Below are positions 35,889 to 45,164 of a stretch of 64,000 nucleotides of DNA, one piece after another. The notes under the pieces are model-generated. The model was not told the origin of the DNA. It saw only the letters and a list, made by a program, of their open reading frames with translations, and did no database searches. The number at the start of each line of letters is the position of its first letter. Positions within the stretch are counted from its first letter, which is position 1. The translations under genes and the position numbers were made by a program. The stretch is from Streptomyces megasporus (GTDB lineage: Bacteria > Actinomycetota > Actinomycetes > Streptomycetales > Streptomycetaceae): NCBI RefSeq assembly GCF_000718985.1, contig NZ_JODL01000021.1, positions 27,442 to 91,441 of the forward strand, given 5' to 3'.

Positions 35889-37163
35889 TCACGCCTCCTT
35901 GGCGGCCTCGGCCGCGATGTCGTTGCGGTGGTGCGAACCGGCCAGCCGGATGCGGGACACGGCCCGGTAGGCCCGCTCGCGCGCCTGCTCCAGGTCGGCG
36001 CCGGTGGCCGTGACGGACAGGACCCGGCCACCCGCGCTGAGCACCCGTCCCTCCTCGTCGCGCCGTGTGCCGGCGTGCAGGACGTACGCGGTGGGGGCGT
36101 CCTGTTCGGCGACCTCCTCCAGCCCCTCGATCGGGTCGCCCGTACGGGGGGCGGCGGGGTAGCCCTCGGAGGCGATCACGACCGTGACGGCCGCGTCGTC
36201 GCTCCAGCGCAGTGGCGGGAACTCCGCCAGCCGTCCGGTGGCCGCCGCGTACAGCAGGCCCGACAGGGGGGTCTTCAGGCGGGCCAGGACGACCTGGGTC
36301 TCCGGGTCGCCGAAACGGGCGTTGAACTCCACCACGCGCACCCCGCGCGAGGTGAGCGCGAGCCCGGCGTAGAGCAGCCCGGAGAAGGGGGTGCCGCGGC
36401 GGCGCATCTCGTCCACGGTGGGCTGCAGGACGGTGCCCAGCACCTCGTCGGCCAGTCCGGGGTCGGCCCAGGGCAGCGGCGAGTAGGCGCCCATGCCGCC
36501 GGTGTTGGGGCCCTCGTCGCCGTCGTGGGCGCGCTTGAAGTCCTGGGCGGGCCGCAGCGGCACGACGCACTCGCCGTCGGTCACGGCGAACAGGGAGACC
36601 TCGGGGCCGTCGAGGAACTCCTCGATCACCACACGGCCCTCGCTCTCGTCCACGCCGCAGGCCAGGGCGTGCGCGCGGGCGGCGTCGAGGTCGGAGGTGA
36701 CGACGACGCCCTTGCCCGCGGCCAGGCCGTCGTCCTTGACGACGTACGGGGGGCCGAAGGCGTCGAGGGCCTCCTCGACCTCCTCGGGGGTGGTGCACAC
36801 GTACGAGCGTGCCGTGGGCACCCCGGCGGCGGCCATGACCTCCTTGGCGAACGCCTTGGAGCCCTCCAGCCGGGCGGCCTCGGCCGACGGGCCGAAGACG
36901 GCGATGCCGCGCTCGCGCACGGCGTCGGCCACCCCGGCGACGAGGGGGGCCTCGGGCCCCACGACGACGAGGTCGACCCGCAGCTCGGCGGCCAGGTCGG
37001 CGACGGCGGCGCCGTCGAGCGCGTCGACCGTGTGCAGGGTCGCCGTCTCCGCGATGCCGGCGTTGCCGGGCGCGCAGTGCAGCGAGGTGACGTCGGGATC
37101 GAGGGACAGAGAGCGGCACAGGGCGTGTTCGCGGGCGCCGCTGCCGATGACGAGGACCTTCAC
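35889..37163 (-). CDS. purD: GAR synthetase PurD
   Basis: 424 residues from GTG 37163, giving the family-typical [20 protein letters not shown]. Another in-frame GTG lies 9 bases upstream. ATP-grasp enzyme that ligates phosphoribosylamine to glycine. Motifs: [31 protein letters not shown] and [17 protein letters not shown]. Not in an operon with the neighbouring membrane protein gene, which is 200 bases away. Confidence 0.96.
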   Translation of the reverse strand: MKVLVIGSGAREHALCRSLSLDPDVTSLHCAPGNAGIAETATLHTVDALDGAAVADLAAELRVDLVVVGPEAPLVAGVADAVRERGIAVFGPSAEAARLEGSKAFAKEVMAAAGVPTARSYVCTTPEEVEEALDAFGPPYVVKDDGLAAGKGVVVTSDLDAARAHALACGVDESEGRVVIEEFLDGPEVSLFAVTDGECVVPLRPAQDFKRAHDGDEGPNTGGMGAYSPLPWADPGLADEVLGTVLQPTVDEMRRRGTPFSGLLYAGLALTSRGVRVVEFNARFGDPETQVVLARLKTPLSGLLYAAATGRLAEFPPLRWSDDAAVTVVIASEGYPAAPRTGDPIEGLEEVAEQDAPTAYVLHAGTRRDEEGRVLSAGGRVLSVTATGADLEQARERAYRAVSRIRLAGSHHRNDIAAEAAKEA

Positions 37164-37408
37164 GCCCTGCACCCTATCCGCCCGGAGTCCCCCTTCCGGC
37201 GGCCCTTCTCGGCCCCCGCCGCAGGGTCCCGGACGGCGGTGCTCACCCGTTCGGGGTAGTGGAGGCGGCCTTGTATACCCAATCGGGAGCCACGTATGGG
37301 CGGAAATACCGCGAAGGCGGCGGCACCTCCCACTTTTGGGGGTAGGAAGGGGCTTCGAGCGGCCCGTGAACGGGTCCGCCGAGTGAGGGCTTTGTATGGG
37401 AGTGGCGG

Positions 37409-38152
37409 GTGAGTCAGCCGGAAATGCGGCCCGAGACGGGCGGCACGGGGCGGGGCGGGCGGAGGTACCTGCGGAGGGACCTCCTCGGGCGGCCTTTCCC
37501 CTTGGGAGATTGGGGAGAGCCCGCCGAGCGGCTGGACGAGCTGTTCCGGTGGGCCGAGGAGGGGGCCCTCGAAATCGCGGAGTGGTACCTGGCCGACCGG
37601 GTGTGGAAGCGCCGGGGCGCCCGGGCGCTGCGGGTGGGGACGGCCCTGGGGCTGGCCGCCGGGGGCGCCCTGCCGCTGTTGGAGCTGACCGGCGCGGTGC
37701 CGGGGGCGGCCGTGTGGTCCTTCCTGGCGCTGCTGGGGGCCGCCGTGTGCGCCGGGTGCGACCGCTGGTTCGGCCTGACCTCGGGCTGGATGCGGGACGT
37801 CGCCACCGCGCAGGCCGTGCAGCGGCGGCTGGAGGTGCTCCAGTACGACTGGGCGTCGGAGTGCGTGCGGGAGGTGCTGGGGCCCACCGAGGGCACGGCG
37901 AGCGAGGCCGCGGAGCGGTGCCTGGGGGTGCTGCGGCGGTTCACCGAGGACGTGACGGAGCTGGTGCGGGGCGAGACCGCCTCCTGGATGGTGGACTTCC
38001 GGTCCGGTCCGGCGCCGTTGCACACCCAGTCGCTGACCGCGTCCTCCTGGGCGCCGCGCGCCGGGAACGCCGCGCAGCCGTCCCGCTTCCCGCTTCCGCC
38101 GGGCGTGCGTCCGAGCATGCCTCGGCAGCGGCCTCCGGAGGGGCCGCGGTGA
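37409..38152 (+). CDS. SLATT-domain-like two-helix membrane protein
   Basis: 247 residues from GTG 37409. A helical lead-in ([20 protein letters not shown] about 53-72) is followed by two close membrane helices (about 74-92 and 99-118) and then a soluble helical region ([20 protein letters not shown]). The Pro-rich C-terminus is disordered. This is the layout of SLATT domains, predicted 2TM pore effectors of nucleotide-dependent conflict systems. No nucleotidyltransferase or SLOG gene is adjacent. I recall single SLATT genes being widespread near purD in streptomycetes, so a housekeeping role is possible. Confidence 0.65.
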   Translation: MSQPEMRPETGGTGRGGRRYLRRDLLGRPFPLGDWGEPAERLDELFRWAEEGALEIAEWYLADRVWKRRGARALRVGTALGLAAGGALPLLELTGAVPGAAVWSFLALLGAAVCAGCDRWFGLTSGWMRDVATAQAVQRRLEVLQYDWASECVREVLGPTEGTASEAAERCLGVLRRFTEDVTELVRGETASWMVDFRSGPAPLHTQSLTASSWAPRAGNAAQPSRFPLPPGVRPSMPRQRPPEGPR

Positions 38153-38188
38153 GGCGTCGGCGCCGGTCCGGTCCCGCCGGTCGCTCCG

Positions 38189-38851
38189 CTAGCTGAAGAC
38201 GATCATGGAGCCCTGCGCCAGGCTCCGGGTGGCCGCGGCGTGGAGCCCCAGCCAGACGTGGCGCTCCCGTGCGAAGGGCCCGCCGTCGTACGCGATCGGG
38301 GCCGCGGGCTCCTCCAGTTCCGTGGGCCGGGTCGGCGGCGCCGGGGCGGGCGGCGGGTTGAAGGGGTCGATGCCCAGGCTGGGTGCCACCGCCTCCAGTT
38401 CGCGCAGCAGCCCGTGACTGGAGCCCAACGGGCCGCCGCCGGCGAGGAGTTCGTCGTCGGAGAGCGGGTGGGCGAAGTCGACCGGGACGTACGCGCCGGC
38501 GTGGTCGTAGTGCCAGACCAGGTGCGACTGTTGGGCCGTGGGGGCGAACATCTCCAGCAGCCGCTCGTACTCGTCGCCGAGTTCGTCGATCGGGGTGACC
38601 TCCAGTCCGCAGAGCCGGAGCAGGTGGGCGCGGCGCAGGAAGTGCAGCGCCTCGTAGTCGAAACCCGCGACGGGGGCCACGTCGCCCGAGAGTCCGGGCA
38701 TGTAGCCGTAGACGGGGACGGGCGGCAGGCCGGCGGCGTTCAGTGCCTTGTCGTACGCCGCGAGTTCCTCGGCGAAGGGGTTGTCGGGGCTGTGGCAGAG
38801 CACGTCGACGAGTGGCACCAGCCAGAGGTCACAGGCCAAGGTCGCTCCCAT
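38189..38851 (-). CDS. Conserved hypothetical protein
   Basis: 220 residues, soluble, with no signal or membrane segment. Blocks such as LWLVPLVDVLCHSPDNPFAE, LPPVPVYGYMPGLSGDVAPV and SHLVWHYDHAGAYVPVDFAH are distinctive but match no family I can name. The start is uncertain: no ribosome site is visible before ATG 38851, and the upstream 70 bases are a repeat-rich tract. Confidence 0.6.
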   Translation of the reverse strand: MGATLACDLWLVPLVDVLCHSPDNPFAEELAAYDKALNAAGLPPVPVYGYMPGLSGDVAPVAGFDYEALHFLRRAHLLRLCGLEVTPIDELGDEYERLLEMFAPTAQQSHLVWHYDHAGAYVPVDFAHPLSDDELLAGGGPLGSSHGLLRELEAVAPSLGIDPFNPPPAPAPPTRPTELEEPAAPIAYDGGPFARERHVWLGLHAAATRSLAQGSMIVFS

Positions 38852-38854
38852 GCG

Positions 38855-38915
38855 GCGATCGGTACGCCGGTCGATACGGCGGTCGGTACGGCGGTCATCA
38901 CAACGGTCGGAACAG
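38855..38915. repeat. Short degenerate tandem repeats upstream of the hypothetical gene
   Basis: Several near-copies of a CGGTACGGCGGT-type unit (CGGTACGCCGGT, CGATACGGCGGT, CGGTACGGCGGT) follow one another with a 12-base period. They lie between the hypothetical gene start and the GntR gene end. Confidence 0.55.
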
Positions 38916-38926
38916 CGTAGTGCCGT

Positions 38927-39580
38927 TCAGCCGAGCTTTTCGACGAGCGCGAGGCAGTGCTCGTTGTGCGCGGCGACGATGCGTTCGGCCGCGGCGACGT
39001 CCCGGCGCTCCACCGCGTCGACCAGTTCGCGGTAGTCGGCCCAGAGCGAGCCCCGCAGACCGGGCTGTGCGCGCAGGTGCGGCACGGCGAAGACCCAGCA
39101 CTGCACCCGCAGCCGGTCGAGGAACTCGGATACGTAGGGGTTGCCGACCAGATCGCCCAACTCCCGCCAGAACCGCAGGTCGTAGCCGATGAGCACGTCC
39201 AGGTCGCCGGCGAGCACGGCGCGCTCGGCGGACTCGGCGCGGCGGCGCACGGAGGCGAGCCGTTCGTCGCCGGGCTCCGGCGGCACCAGGGACGAGGGCC
39301 GGCGGAAGACGCCCTCGGTGACCAGGACACGTGCCTCCACCATGGCCCGGTAGTCCTCGCGGGTGAACACGTGGACGCGGAATCCGCGGTGCTGCTCCAC
39401 GTCCAGCAGGCCCTGCGCGGACAGGTCGACGAGCGCCTCGCGCACGGGGGTCGCGGAGACCCCGTACTGCTCGGCGATCTCCTTGACGGTGAAGCCCTTG
39501 CCCGCCGGAAGCCGTCCGGCGAGCACCTCGTCGCGCAGCGCGTCCGCGATCTGCGCGCGTAGCGTGCTGCGCTGGATCAC
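38927..39580 (-). CDS. GntR-family (FCD-type) transcription regulator
   Basis: 217 residues from GTG 39580, with GAGGAGG 6-7 bases upstream. N-terminal winged helix: LRAQIADALRDEVLAGRLPA and FTVKEIAEQYGVSATPVREA. The C-terminal all-helical FCD ligand domain shows DLRFWRELGDLVGNPYVSEF and RDVAAAERIVAAHNEHCLAL with the usual His/Asp metal positions. Probably represses a metabolic gene in response to an organic acid. The target is unknown. Confidence 0.88.
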   Translation of the reverse strand: MIQRSTLRAQIADALRDEVLAGRLPAGKGFTVKEIAEQYGVSATPVREALVDLSAQGLLDVEQHRGFRVHVFTREDYRAMVEARVLVTEGVFRRPSSLVPPEPGDERLASVRRRAESAERAVLAGDLDVLIGYDLRFWRELGDLVGNPYVSEFLDRLRVQCWVFAVPHLRAQPGLRGSLWADYRELVDAVERRDVAAAERIVAAHNEHCLALVEKLG

Positions 39581-39689
39581 GGGCGCCTCCTCACGGTCCC
39601 GGACGCCCGGGTGCCGACGCCGTCGTTCATCCGCACCCCCAATCTCTCGGCCCCCACATGTCAGGGGGCAAGACTAGCCTCCTTTGATT

Positions 39690-39722
39690 GACAGCATGCT
39701 GTCCAAGTGACAGGATGTTGTC
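39690..39722. promoter_or_regulatory. Two palindromic operator half-turn sites upstream of the PfpI-MarR operon
   Basis: Perfect palindrome GACAGCATGCTGTC (39690-39703) and a near copy GACAGGATGTTGTC (39709-39722), centres 19 bases apart. They end 32 bases before the ATG at 39755. The shape and position fit binding by the MarR protein encoded in the same operon. Confidence 0.65.
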
Positions 39723-39754
39723 ATACCGACCGGGCGCCCGCCCGAGGAGGAATC

Positions 39755-40411
39755 ATGGACCGCAAGACCGTGCACGTCGCCGTCTACGACACGTTCGCCG
39801 ACTGGGAGTTCACCTACGCGACCACCGCCCTGACCGGCGCCGGGTACCGGATCGTGTACGTCGGCGAGAGCGGCGAACCGGTGATCTCCATGGGTGGGAT
39901 GCGGGTGACGCCCACCCTGTCCGTCGTCGACCTGCGGCCCGACGGCAGCGCGCTGCTGATCCTGCCCGGAGCGGATGCGTGGGAGCGGGTCCTGCCGCCC
40001 TTCGCCTCCGCGGCCCGCGATTTCCTCGCCGCCGGCGTGCCCGTCGCGGCGATCTGCGGGGCCGTGACGGGACTGGCCGCGCAGGGCCTGCTCGACGACC
40101 GCCCCCACACGGGCGCGGCGGCCGAGGCACTGGCCGCCACCGGCTACCGGGGCGGCGGGCACTACCGCGAGGCCGACGCGGTCACCGACGGGGACCTGAT
40201 CACCGCCGGTCCCACCGAGCCGGTCGCGTTCGCCCGCGAGATCCTCGCCCGCCTGGACGTGTACCCGCCCGAGGTGCGCGACGCCTGGTTCCGACTCTTC
40301 CGGCACTCCGACGCCGCGGCGTACCGGGTACTGGCGGCCCACGAGGAGGCCGCCGGCGGGAACCCGGTGGCCGAGGCCCACGGCGCGCACCCTTCGGGCG
40401 GGGCCGCGTGA
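39755..40411 (+). CDS. DJ-1/PfpI-family protein (class I glutamine amidotransferase-like)
   Basis: 218 residues with GAGGAGG before the ATG. VHVAVYDTFADWEFTYATTA at the N-terminus and the nucleophile elbow VAAICGAVTGLAAQGLL, with its conserved Cys, define the DJ-1/PfpI superfamily. Roles range from stress protection to small-molecule hydrolysis; the one here is unknown. Overlaps the following MarR gene by 4 bases, so the pair is an autoregulated unit. Confidence 0.88.
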   Translation: MDRKTVHVAVYDTFADWEFTYATTALTGAGYRIVYVGESGEPVISMGGMRVTPTLSVVDLRPDGSALLILPGADAWERVLPPFASAARDFLAAGVPVAAICGAVTGLAAQGLLDDRPHTGAAAEALAATGYRGGGHYREADAVTDGDLITAGPTEPVAFAREILARLDVYPPEVRDAWFRLFRHSDAAAYRVLAAHEEAAGGNPVAEAHGAHPSGGAA

Positions 40412-40857
40412 GCGCTCCGGAGTCGCTGTCGGGCACGGCGTTGGCCGTCTTCCGGCTCAACGGGCAGTTCCTCTCCGTCGCCGAGCGGCTGGCCCGTCCC
40501 GCCGGGCTGACCGCCACCTGGTGGCAGGTGCTCGGCGCGGTGCTGCGCGAGCCGCTGCCGGTGGCCGGGGTGGCCCGCGCCATGGGCATCACCCGGCAGA
40601 GTGTGCAGCGGGTGGCCGATCTGCTGGTCGAGCGCGGTCTCGCCCGGTACGTGCCCAATCCCGCGCACCGCCGCGCCAAGCTGCTCACCCCCACCGAGGA
40701 GGGCCGGGCGGCGATCGAACGGATCGCCCCGGGGCACGCGGAGTTCGCCGCGCGGCTGAGCGAGGCGCTGGGCGGCGAGAAGGGCTTCGCCGAGGTGCGC
40801 GAGGCGCTGGAGCGGCTGTCGAAGGCGCTGGACGCGGTGGGCCCGCCGGACGGGTGA
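40408..40857 (+). CDS. MarR-family transcription regulator
   Basis: 149 residues from a GTG that overlaps the preceding stop (GTGA). The winged helix is VAGVARAMGITRQSVQRVAD followed by wing RYVPNPAHRRAKLLTPTEEG. MarR proteins bind palindromes as dimers and usually repress their own operon. The tandem GACA-N6-TGTC sites upstream are good candidates. Confidence 0.9.
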   Translation: MSAPESLSGTALAVFRLNGQFLSVAERLARPAGLTATWWQVLGAVLREPLPVAGVARAMGITRQSVQRVADLLVERGLARYVPNPAHRRAKLLTPTEEGRAAIERIAPGHAEFAARLSEALGGEKGFAEVREALERLSKALDAVGPPDG

Positions 40858-40919
40858 GGCGGCCGGGCCGGCGCTCCGGCTCCGGCCCCGGATCCGGCTC
40901 CCACTCCGGGGAAGCGGGA

Positions 40920-40968
40920 ACGGACGAGGGGGCCGCGCCGTCGTGTACGGCGCGACCCCCTCGTCCGT
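40920..40968. terminator. Bidirectional terminator between the MarR gene and purA
   Basis: A 22-bp stem with one mismatch (left arm ACGGACGAGGGGGCCGCGCC) around loop CGTGT, then TTTCG. It lies between the converging MarR and purA genes. Confidence 0.8.
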
Positions 40969-41014
40969 TTCGCTCGTTCCGTCCGTCAGCAGTCGGCGGA
41001 GGATCGGCGGAGGA

Positions 41015-42298
41015 TCAGAGGAACGAGTTGATCTGGATGGTCTCGTCCCGGCCCGGACCGACGCCGATGGCGGAGATCGGCGCGCCCGACATCTCCTCCA
41101 GCGCCTTGACGTAGGCCTGCGCGTTCTTCGGCAGGTCCTCGAAGGTCTTGGCCTCGGAGATGTCCTCCGACCAGCCCGGCAGCATCTCGTAGATCGGCTT
41201 GGCGTGGTGGAAGTCGCTCTGGTTGTAGGGCAGCTCCTCCACCCGCCGGCCGTCGATCTCGTACGCGACGCACACCGGAATCCGCTCCCAGCCGGTGAGG
41301 ACGTCCAGCTTGGTGAGGAAGAAGTCGGTGAGTCCGTTGACGCGGGTGGCGTACCGGGCGATCACCGCGTCGAACCAGCCGCAGCGCCGGTCGCGGCCCG
41401 TGGTGACGCCGCGCTCGCCGCCGATCTGCCGCAGCTTCTCCCCGTCCTCGTCGAACAGCTCCGTCGGGAAGGGACCGGCGCCCACCCGCGTGGTGTACGC
41501 CTTGAGGATGCCGATGACCCGGTTGATCCTGGTCGGGCCGACGCCCGCGCCGGTGCAGGCACCGCCGGCGGTCGGGTTGGAGGAGGTCACGAACGGATAG
41601 GTGCCGTGGTCCACGTCGAGCAGCGTGCCCTGGCCGCCCTCGAAGAGGACGACCTTGCCCTCGTCGAGGGCGTTGTTGAGGACCAGCGTGGTGTCGCAGA
41701 CGTAGCCCCCGATCCGCTCCGCGTAGCCGAGCAGCTCCTCGACGACCTGCTCGGCCAGGATGGCGCGACGGTTGTAGAGCTTGGCGAGGATCTGGTTCTT
41801 CTGGTCGAGGGCGGCCTCGACCTTCTGCCGCAGGATCGACTCGTCGAACAGGTCCTGGACGCGGATGCCCACCCGGTTGATCTTGTCCGCGTACGTCGGA
41901 CCGATGCCGCGTCCGGTGGTGCCGATCTTCCGCTTGCCCAGGAAGCGCTCGGTCACCTTGTCCATCGTCGTGTGGTACGGCGTGATCAGGTGCGCGTTTC
42001 CGCTGATGAGCAGCTTGGAGGTGTCGACACCGCGCTCGGCGAGCCCGCTCAGTTCGGAGAGCAGGACCGCCGGGTCCACGACGACGCCGTTGCCGATGAC
42101 CGGAGTGCACTCCGGGGAGAGGATGCCGGAGGGGAGCAGGTGCAGCGCGTACTTCTGGTCACCGACGACGACCGTGTGGCCGGCGTTGTTGCCGCCCTGG
42201 TATCGCACCACGTAGTCCACCGAGCCACCGAGCAGATCGGTGGCCTTTCCCTTGCCCTCATCACCCCACTGAGCGCCGAGCAGCACAAGTGCGGGCAC
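41015..42298 (-). CDS. purA: Adenylosuccinate synthetase PurA
   Basis: 427 residues from GTG 42298. GTP-dependent joining of IMP and aspartate, the first step to AMP. Motifs: [20 protein letters not shown] (P-loop), [24 protein letters not shown] and [13 protein letters not shown]. Monocistronic and bounded downstream by a strong terminator. Confidence 0.97.
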   Translation of the reverse strand: MPALVLLGAQWGDEGKGKATDLLGGSVDYVVRYQGGNNAGHTVVVGDQKYALHLLPSGILSPECTPVIGNGVVVDPAVLLSELSGLAERGVDTSKLLISGNAHLITPYHTTMDKVTERFLGKRKIGTTGRGIGPTYADKINRVGIRVQDLFDESILRQKVEAALDQKNQILAKLYNRRAILAEQVVEELLGYAERIGGYVCDTTLVLNNALDEGKVVLFEGGQGTLLDVDHGTYPFVTSSNPTAGGACTGAGVGPTRINRVIGILKAYTTRVGAGPFPTELFDEDGEKLRQIGGERGVTTGRDRRCGWFDAVIARYATRVNGLTDFFLTKLDVLTGWERIPVCVAYEIDGRRVEELPYNQSDFHHAKPIYEMLPGWSEDISEAKTFEDLPKNAQAYVKALEEMSGAPISAIGVGPGRDETIQINSFL

Positions 42299-42625
42299 AG
42301 GCGTACACCCCTTCCCGTCGGGGCATGTCCAACGTGCGTGTCGGCCACGCGCCGTCCAAGAACCGTCGGACCGGTGCCCCGAATCGACGAAGCCCCTGGC
42401 GCAACAGCGACACAGGGGCTCTTGCACCGAGAGATTACCGGACTCCTCCGACGGGAGGCGAACGCGACAGCCCCGCTCACGCCACCCGTCCCCGTCGGTC
42501 CCGTCGAATTCCCGCCCGCTCCTCCCCTGACGTCCCCCGCCATCCCCCTGACATCCCCCCGTCGAATTTCAGCCATTTCCCATCGGCCCCCGCCATGGAC
42601 GACCCCGAGGAAGGACCGAACCGAG
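42299..42625. other. Divergent intergenic region, purA and lipid-kinase-like gene
   Basis: 327 bases with no gene. It includes a pair of near-identical CCCCTGACRTCCCCC blocks (about 42524-42538 and 42547-42561). Their spacing of about 23 bases could be regulatory or chance in a C-rich tract. Confidence 0.4.
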
Positions 42626-43453
42626 GTGCCGGTTCCGCATCCACTGCTCGTGCTCATCGACCCGCTCGCCCGCCGTACGGACGGGGAATCCGTACGGATC
42701 GCCAGGGACGTGCTGTGCGCGGGGGCCCCGGGGGTGAAACTGTCCCTGCCGGACAGCCCCGAGGAGGCCGCACGCGCCCTGGCCCGCAGAGGCCGCAGGC
42801 ATCCGGTGGTCGTCGGGGACGACCGGGCGCTGCTGCGCGCGGTGCGGCTGCTGCACAGGGAGCGCGAGCTGCCGGACTGCGCGCTGTCCGTCGTCCCGGT
42901 GGGGCGGCCGAAGTCGGTCGCGCTGGCCGGGTCGCTGGGGGTGCCGCTGGACGCCGTCCGGGCGGCTCGGACGGTGCTGGACGGGGCGGAGCGACGGTTC
43001 GACCTGCTGATAGACGACAGCGGCGGTGTGGTGCTGGGGGGCCTGCGCATCCCGCCGGTGCGGGAGCGCACGGAGCGCGGGCCGCTGCACCGCTACCGCT
43101 CCCTGGTCCGCACCCTGACCCGTCCCGCGCCGGACCCGCAGGCCCCGCGGTTGCGGGTGGAGGCGGACGGGGTGCTGCTCGCCGACCTCGACCGTCCGGT
43201 GGAGGGCGTCTCCGTCGCGCCGGGCGGCGGCCTCGCGGACGTGGTGGTGCGGCAGCGTTCGACGCCCGATCCGGTGCGGGCCCGGGCCCGGACGGTCACG
43301 GTCTCCGGGACGTACTTCCGCTACCGCGCCGACGCGGTGGTCTCCGGCCCCGTCCACACCCGCACCTGGACGGCCCACCCCTCGGCCCTGCGGCTGACCG
43401 TCCCGGCCGATCCGGCCGTCCCGCAGCAGCGGTCCGCGCCGGCCACGTCCTGA
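42626..43453 (+). CDS. Diacylglycerol/lipid-kinase-like protein with altered ATP motif
   Basis: 275 residues from GTG 42626, with GAGGAAGGA about 11 bases upstream. The overall layout (LLVLIDPLARRTDGESVRIA, VVVGDDRALLRAVRLLHRER, and the beta-rich C-terminal half) is that of the diacylglycerol kinase catalytic family. The usual GGDGT ATP-binding loop reads GDDRA here, so activity is doubtful. It may be a regulatory or degenerate member. Confidence 0.65.
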   Translation: MPVPHPLLVLIDPLARRTDGESVRIARDVLCAGAPGVKLSLPDSPEEAARALARRGRRHPVVVGDDRALLRAVRLLHRERELPDCALSVVPVGRPKSVALAGSLGVPLDAVRAARTVLDGAERRFDLLIDDSGGVVLGGLRIPPVRERTERGPLHRYRSLVRTLTRPAPDPQAPRLRVEADGVLLADLDRPVEGVSVAPGGGLADVVVRQRSTPDPVRARARTVTVSGTYFRYRADAVVSGPVHTRTWTAHPSALRLTVPADPAVPQQRSAPATS

Positions 43454-43484
43454 CGGCCCGCGGCCCCAAGGGCTCAGTGGCCCA

Positions 43485-43515
43485 GGGGGGCTAAGGGGGC
43501 TCAGGGGGCTCGGGG
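43485..43515 (+). repeat. G-rich tandem repeat with G-quadruplex pattern
   Basis: Four runs of five G separated by CTAA, CTCA and CTC (about a 9-base period of GGGGGCTCA), followed by a further GGG. Located at the convergent ends of the lipid-kinase-like and GbsR-like genes. Confidence 0.75.
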
Positions 43516-43517
43516 GC

Positions 43518-44132
43518 TCAGGGAGAGGACACGGGGCCGTCGTGAATCCCCCGGCCGGCGGCGCGGAGGGCGTCGCGGTGGGCGTACCAGCGGTCCATCA
43601 TCCCGGCGAGTTCGCCCTTCATGAACGCGAAGAACTCCATCGTCTCCGTCAGCCGCCGTCCCGCCGGGGCGTCGGGGCCGACGACCTGGGCACCGCGCTC
43701 GAAGATGGTGATCCAGCGGTTCAACAGCGCGCCGCGGTCGGCGACCGCCTCGTACCAGGTGTCCGTGTAGACGCGGTAGCGCTCGCGGCGCGAGCCGGGC
43801 TCCCGTTCGCGGACGACCAGGTGCATCTGGGAGAGGTAGCGGATGGCGCCGGAGACGGCGGCCGGGCTGATCCGGAGGCGCTCGGAGAGTTCCGCCGAGG
43901 TGAGCGCGCCGGAGTCCTGGACCAGCAGGCAGACGAAGACGCGCGCGGCCATCCGCTGCATGCCCGCCTCGGCCATTTCGGCGGCGAAGCGCTCGACGAA
44001 CTCGGCGACCTCCGGGTAGTAGGGTTTCGTGACGTTTTCTCTCGGTTTCTCCACCTCTCCCGAATATCCCGGATCCCTGGGGTGTGCCGGGTCCCTCGGC
44101 TCTCCCGTCCTGCTCGGCTGTCCACTCACCAT
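43518..44132 (-). CDS. GbsR/MarR-type transcription regulator
   Basis: 204 residues from ATG 44132; ATG 44171 and GTG 44054 are possible starts. The conserved domain is YYPEVAEFVERFAAEMAEAG ... ALTSAELSERLRISPAAVSG ... RERYRVYTDTWYEAV, the GbsR-like subgroup of MarR winged-helix regulators. It is divergent from an ABC exporter whose promoter carries a palindrome. The simplest reading is that it represses that exporter and perhaps itself. Confidence 0.8.
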   Translation of the reverse strand: MVSGQPSRTGEPRDPAHPRDPGYSGEVEKPRENVTKPYYPEVAEFVERFAAEMAEAGMQRMAARVFVCLLVQDSGALTSAELSERLRISPAAVSGAIRYLSQMHLVVREREPGSRRERYRVYTDTWYEAVADRGALLNRWITIFERGAQVVGPDAPAGRRLTETMEFFAFMKGELAGMMDRWYAHRDALRAAGRGIHDGPVSSP

Positions 44133-44184
44133 CACACGATCATCCCCCGGGCCGTGGAATCTCGTTCGCATCGACCATTTTCTA

Positions 44185-44204
44185 ACTTCACAAGTTTCTG
44201 AAGT
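44185..44204. promoter_or_regulatory. Operator palindrome in the exporter promoter
   Basis: ACTTCACAAGTTTCTGAAGT is an inverted repeat with 8 of 10 base pairs matching, centred 28 bases before the exporter ATG. A TGTAAT element (44208-44213) just after it could be a -10 box. Likely bound by the adjacent GbsR-like regulator. Confidence 0.6.
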
Positions 44205-44222
44205 AAGTGTAATTTCGCCATC

Positions 44223-45164
44223 ATGACCACGGCAACCACAGCCATCTCGGTGTCCGGCCTCGTCAAGACCTTCGGCCGGACCCGTGCGCTCGACGGCCTC
44301 GACCTGAAGGTCGAGACCGGCGAGGTGCACGGGTTCCTCGGCCCCAACGGCGCGGGGAAGTCCACCACCATCCGCGTCCTGCTCGGACTGTTGCGCCCCG
44401 ACGGCGGCACCGCCCGCCTCCTGGGCGGCGATCCCTGGCGCGACGCCGTCGAGCTCCACCGGCGCCTGGCGTACGTCCCCGGTGACGTCACCCTCTGGCG
44501 CAACCTCTCCGGCGGCGAGGTCATCGACCTCTACGGACGGCTGCGCGGCGGGCTCGACCGCCGGCGCCGCGACGACCTGCTGGAGCGCTTCGAGCTGGAC
44601 CCGACCAAGAAGGGCCGCACGTACTCCAAGGGCAATCGTCAGAAGGTCGCCCTGGTCGCCGCCCTCGCCTCCGACGTCGAACTGCTGATCCTGGACGAGC
44701 CGACCTCCGGCCTCGACCCGCTCATGGAGGGCGTCTTCCGGGACTGCGTCGCCGAGGAGCGCGAGCGCGGCCGGACGGTGCTGCTCTCCAGCCACATCCT
44801 CAGCGAGGTCGAGGCGCTGTGCGACCGGGTGAGCATCATCCGCAAGGGCGTCACCGTCGAGAGCGGCTCCCTCGCCGACCTGCGGCACCTGACCCGCACG
44901 TCCATCAGCGCCGAACTGGCGGGCGAACCGGGCGAGCTCGCCGACCTGCCCGGTGTGCACGACCTGTCCGTCCAGGGCAGGCGGGTGCGGCTCCAGGTGG
45001 ACACCGACAAGCTGGACGGCGTGCTGCGCCGGCTCGGCGAGGCCGGCGTCCGCAGCCTGACCAGCACCCCGCCCACCCTGGAGGAGCTGTTCCTGCGGCA
45101 CTACCAGGACGAGACGGTCGCCGGCGCCGGCGAGGGCGCGGACGAGAAGGTCGTGGCGTCATGA
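44223..45164 (+). CDS. ABC exporter ATP-binding protein
   Basis: 313 residues. Walker [21 protein letters not shown] near 38-57, Walker [18 protein letters not shown], switch His in [18 protein letters not shown], and a C-terminal domain of DrrA type. The signature motif is weak: [18 protein letters not shown] replaces the usual LSGGQ, as in several DrrA-like ATPases. No ribosome site is visible before the ATG; with the promoter so close, the mRNA may be leaderless. Overlaps the permease gene by 4 bases. Confidence 0.9.
   Translation: MTTATTAISVSGLVKTFGRTRALDGLDLKVETGEVHGFLGPNGAGKSTTIRVLLGLLRPDGGTARLLGGDPWRDAVELHRRLAYVPGDVTLWRNLSGGEVIDLYGRLRGGLDRRRRDDLLERFELDPTKKGRTYSKGNRQKVALVAALASDVELLILDEPTSGLDPLMEGVFRDCVAEERERGRTVLLSSHILSEVEALCDRVSIIRKGVTVESGSLADLRHLTRTSISAELAGEPGELADLPGVHDLSVQGRRVRLQVDTDKLDGVLRRLGEAGVRSLTSTPPTLEELFLRHYQDETVAGAGEGADEKVVAS

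Noticed and set aside
35274..37259. Long plus-strand frame across purD
   Set aside because: Antisense composition and no motifs; purD on the minus strand is certain.
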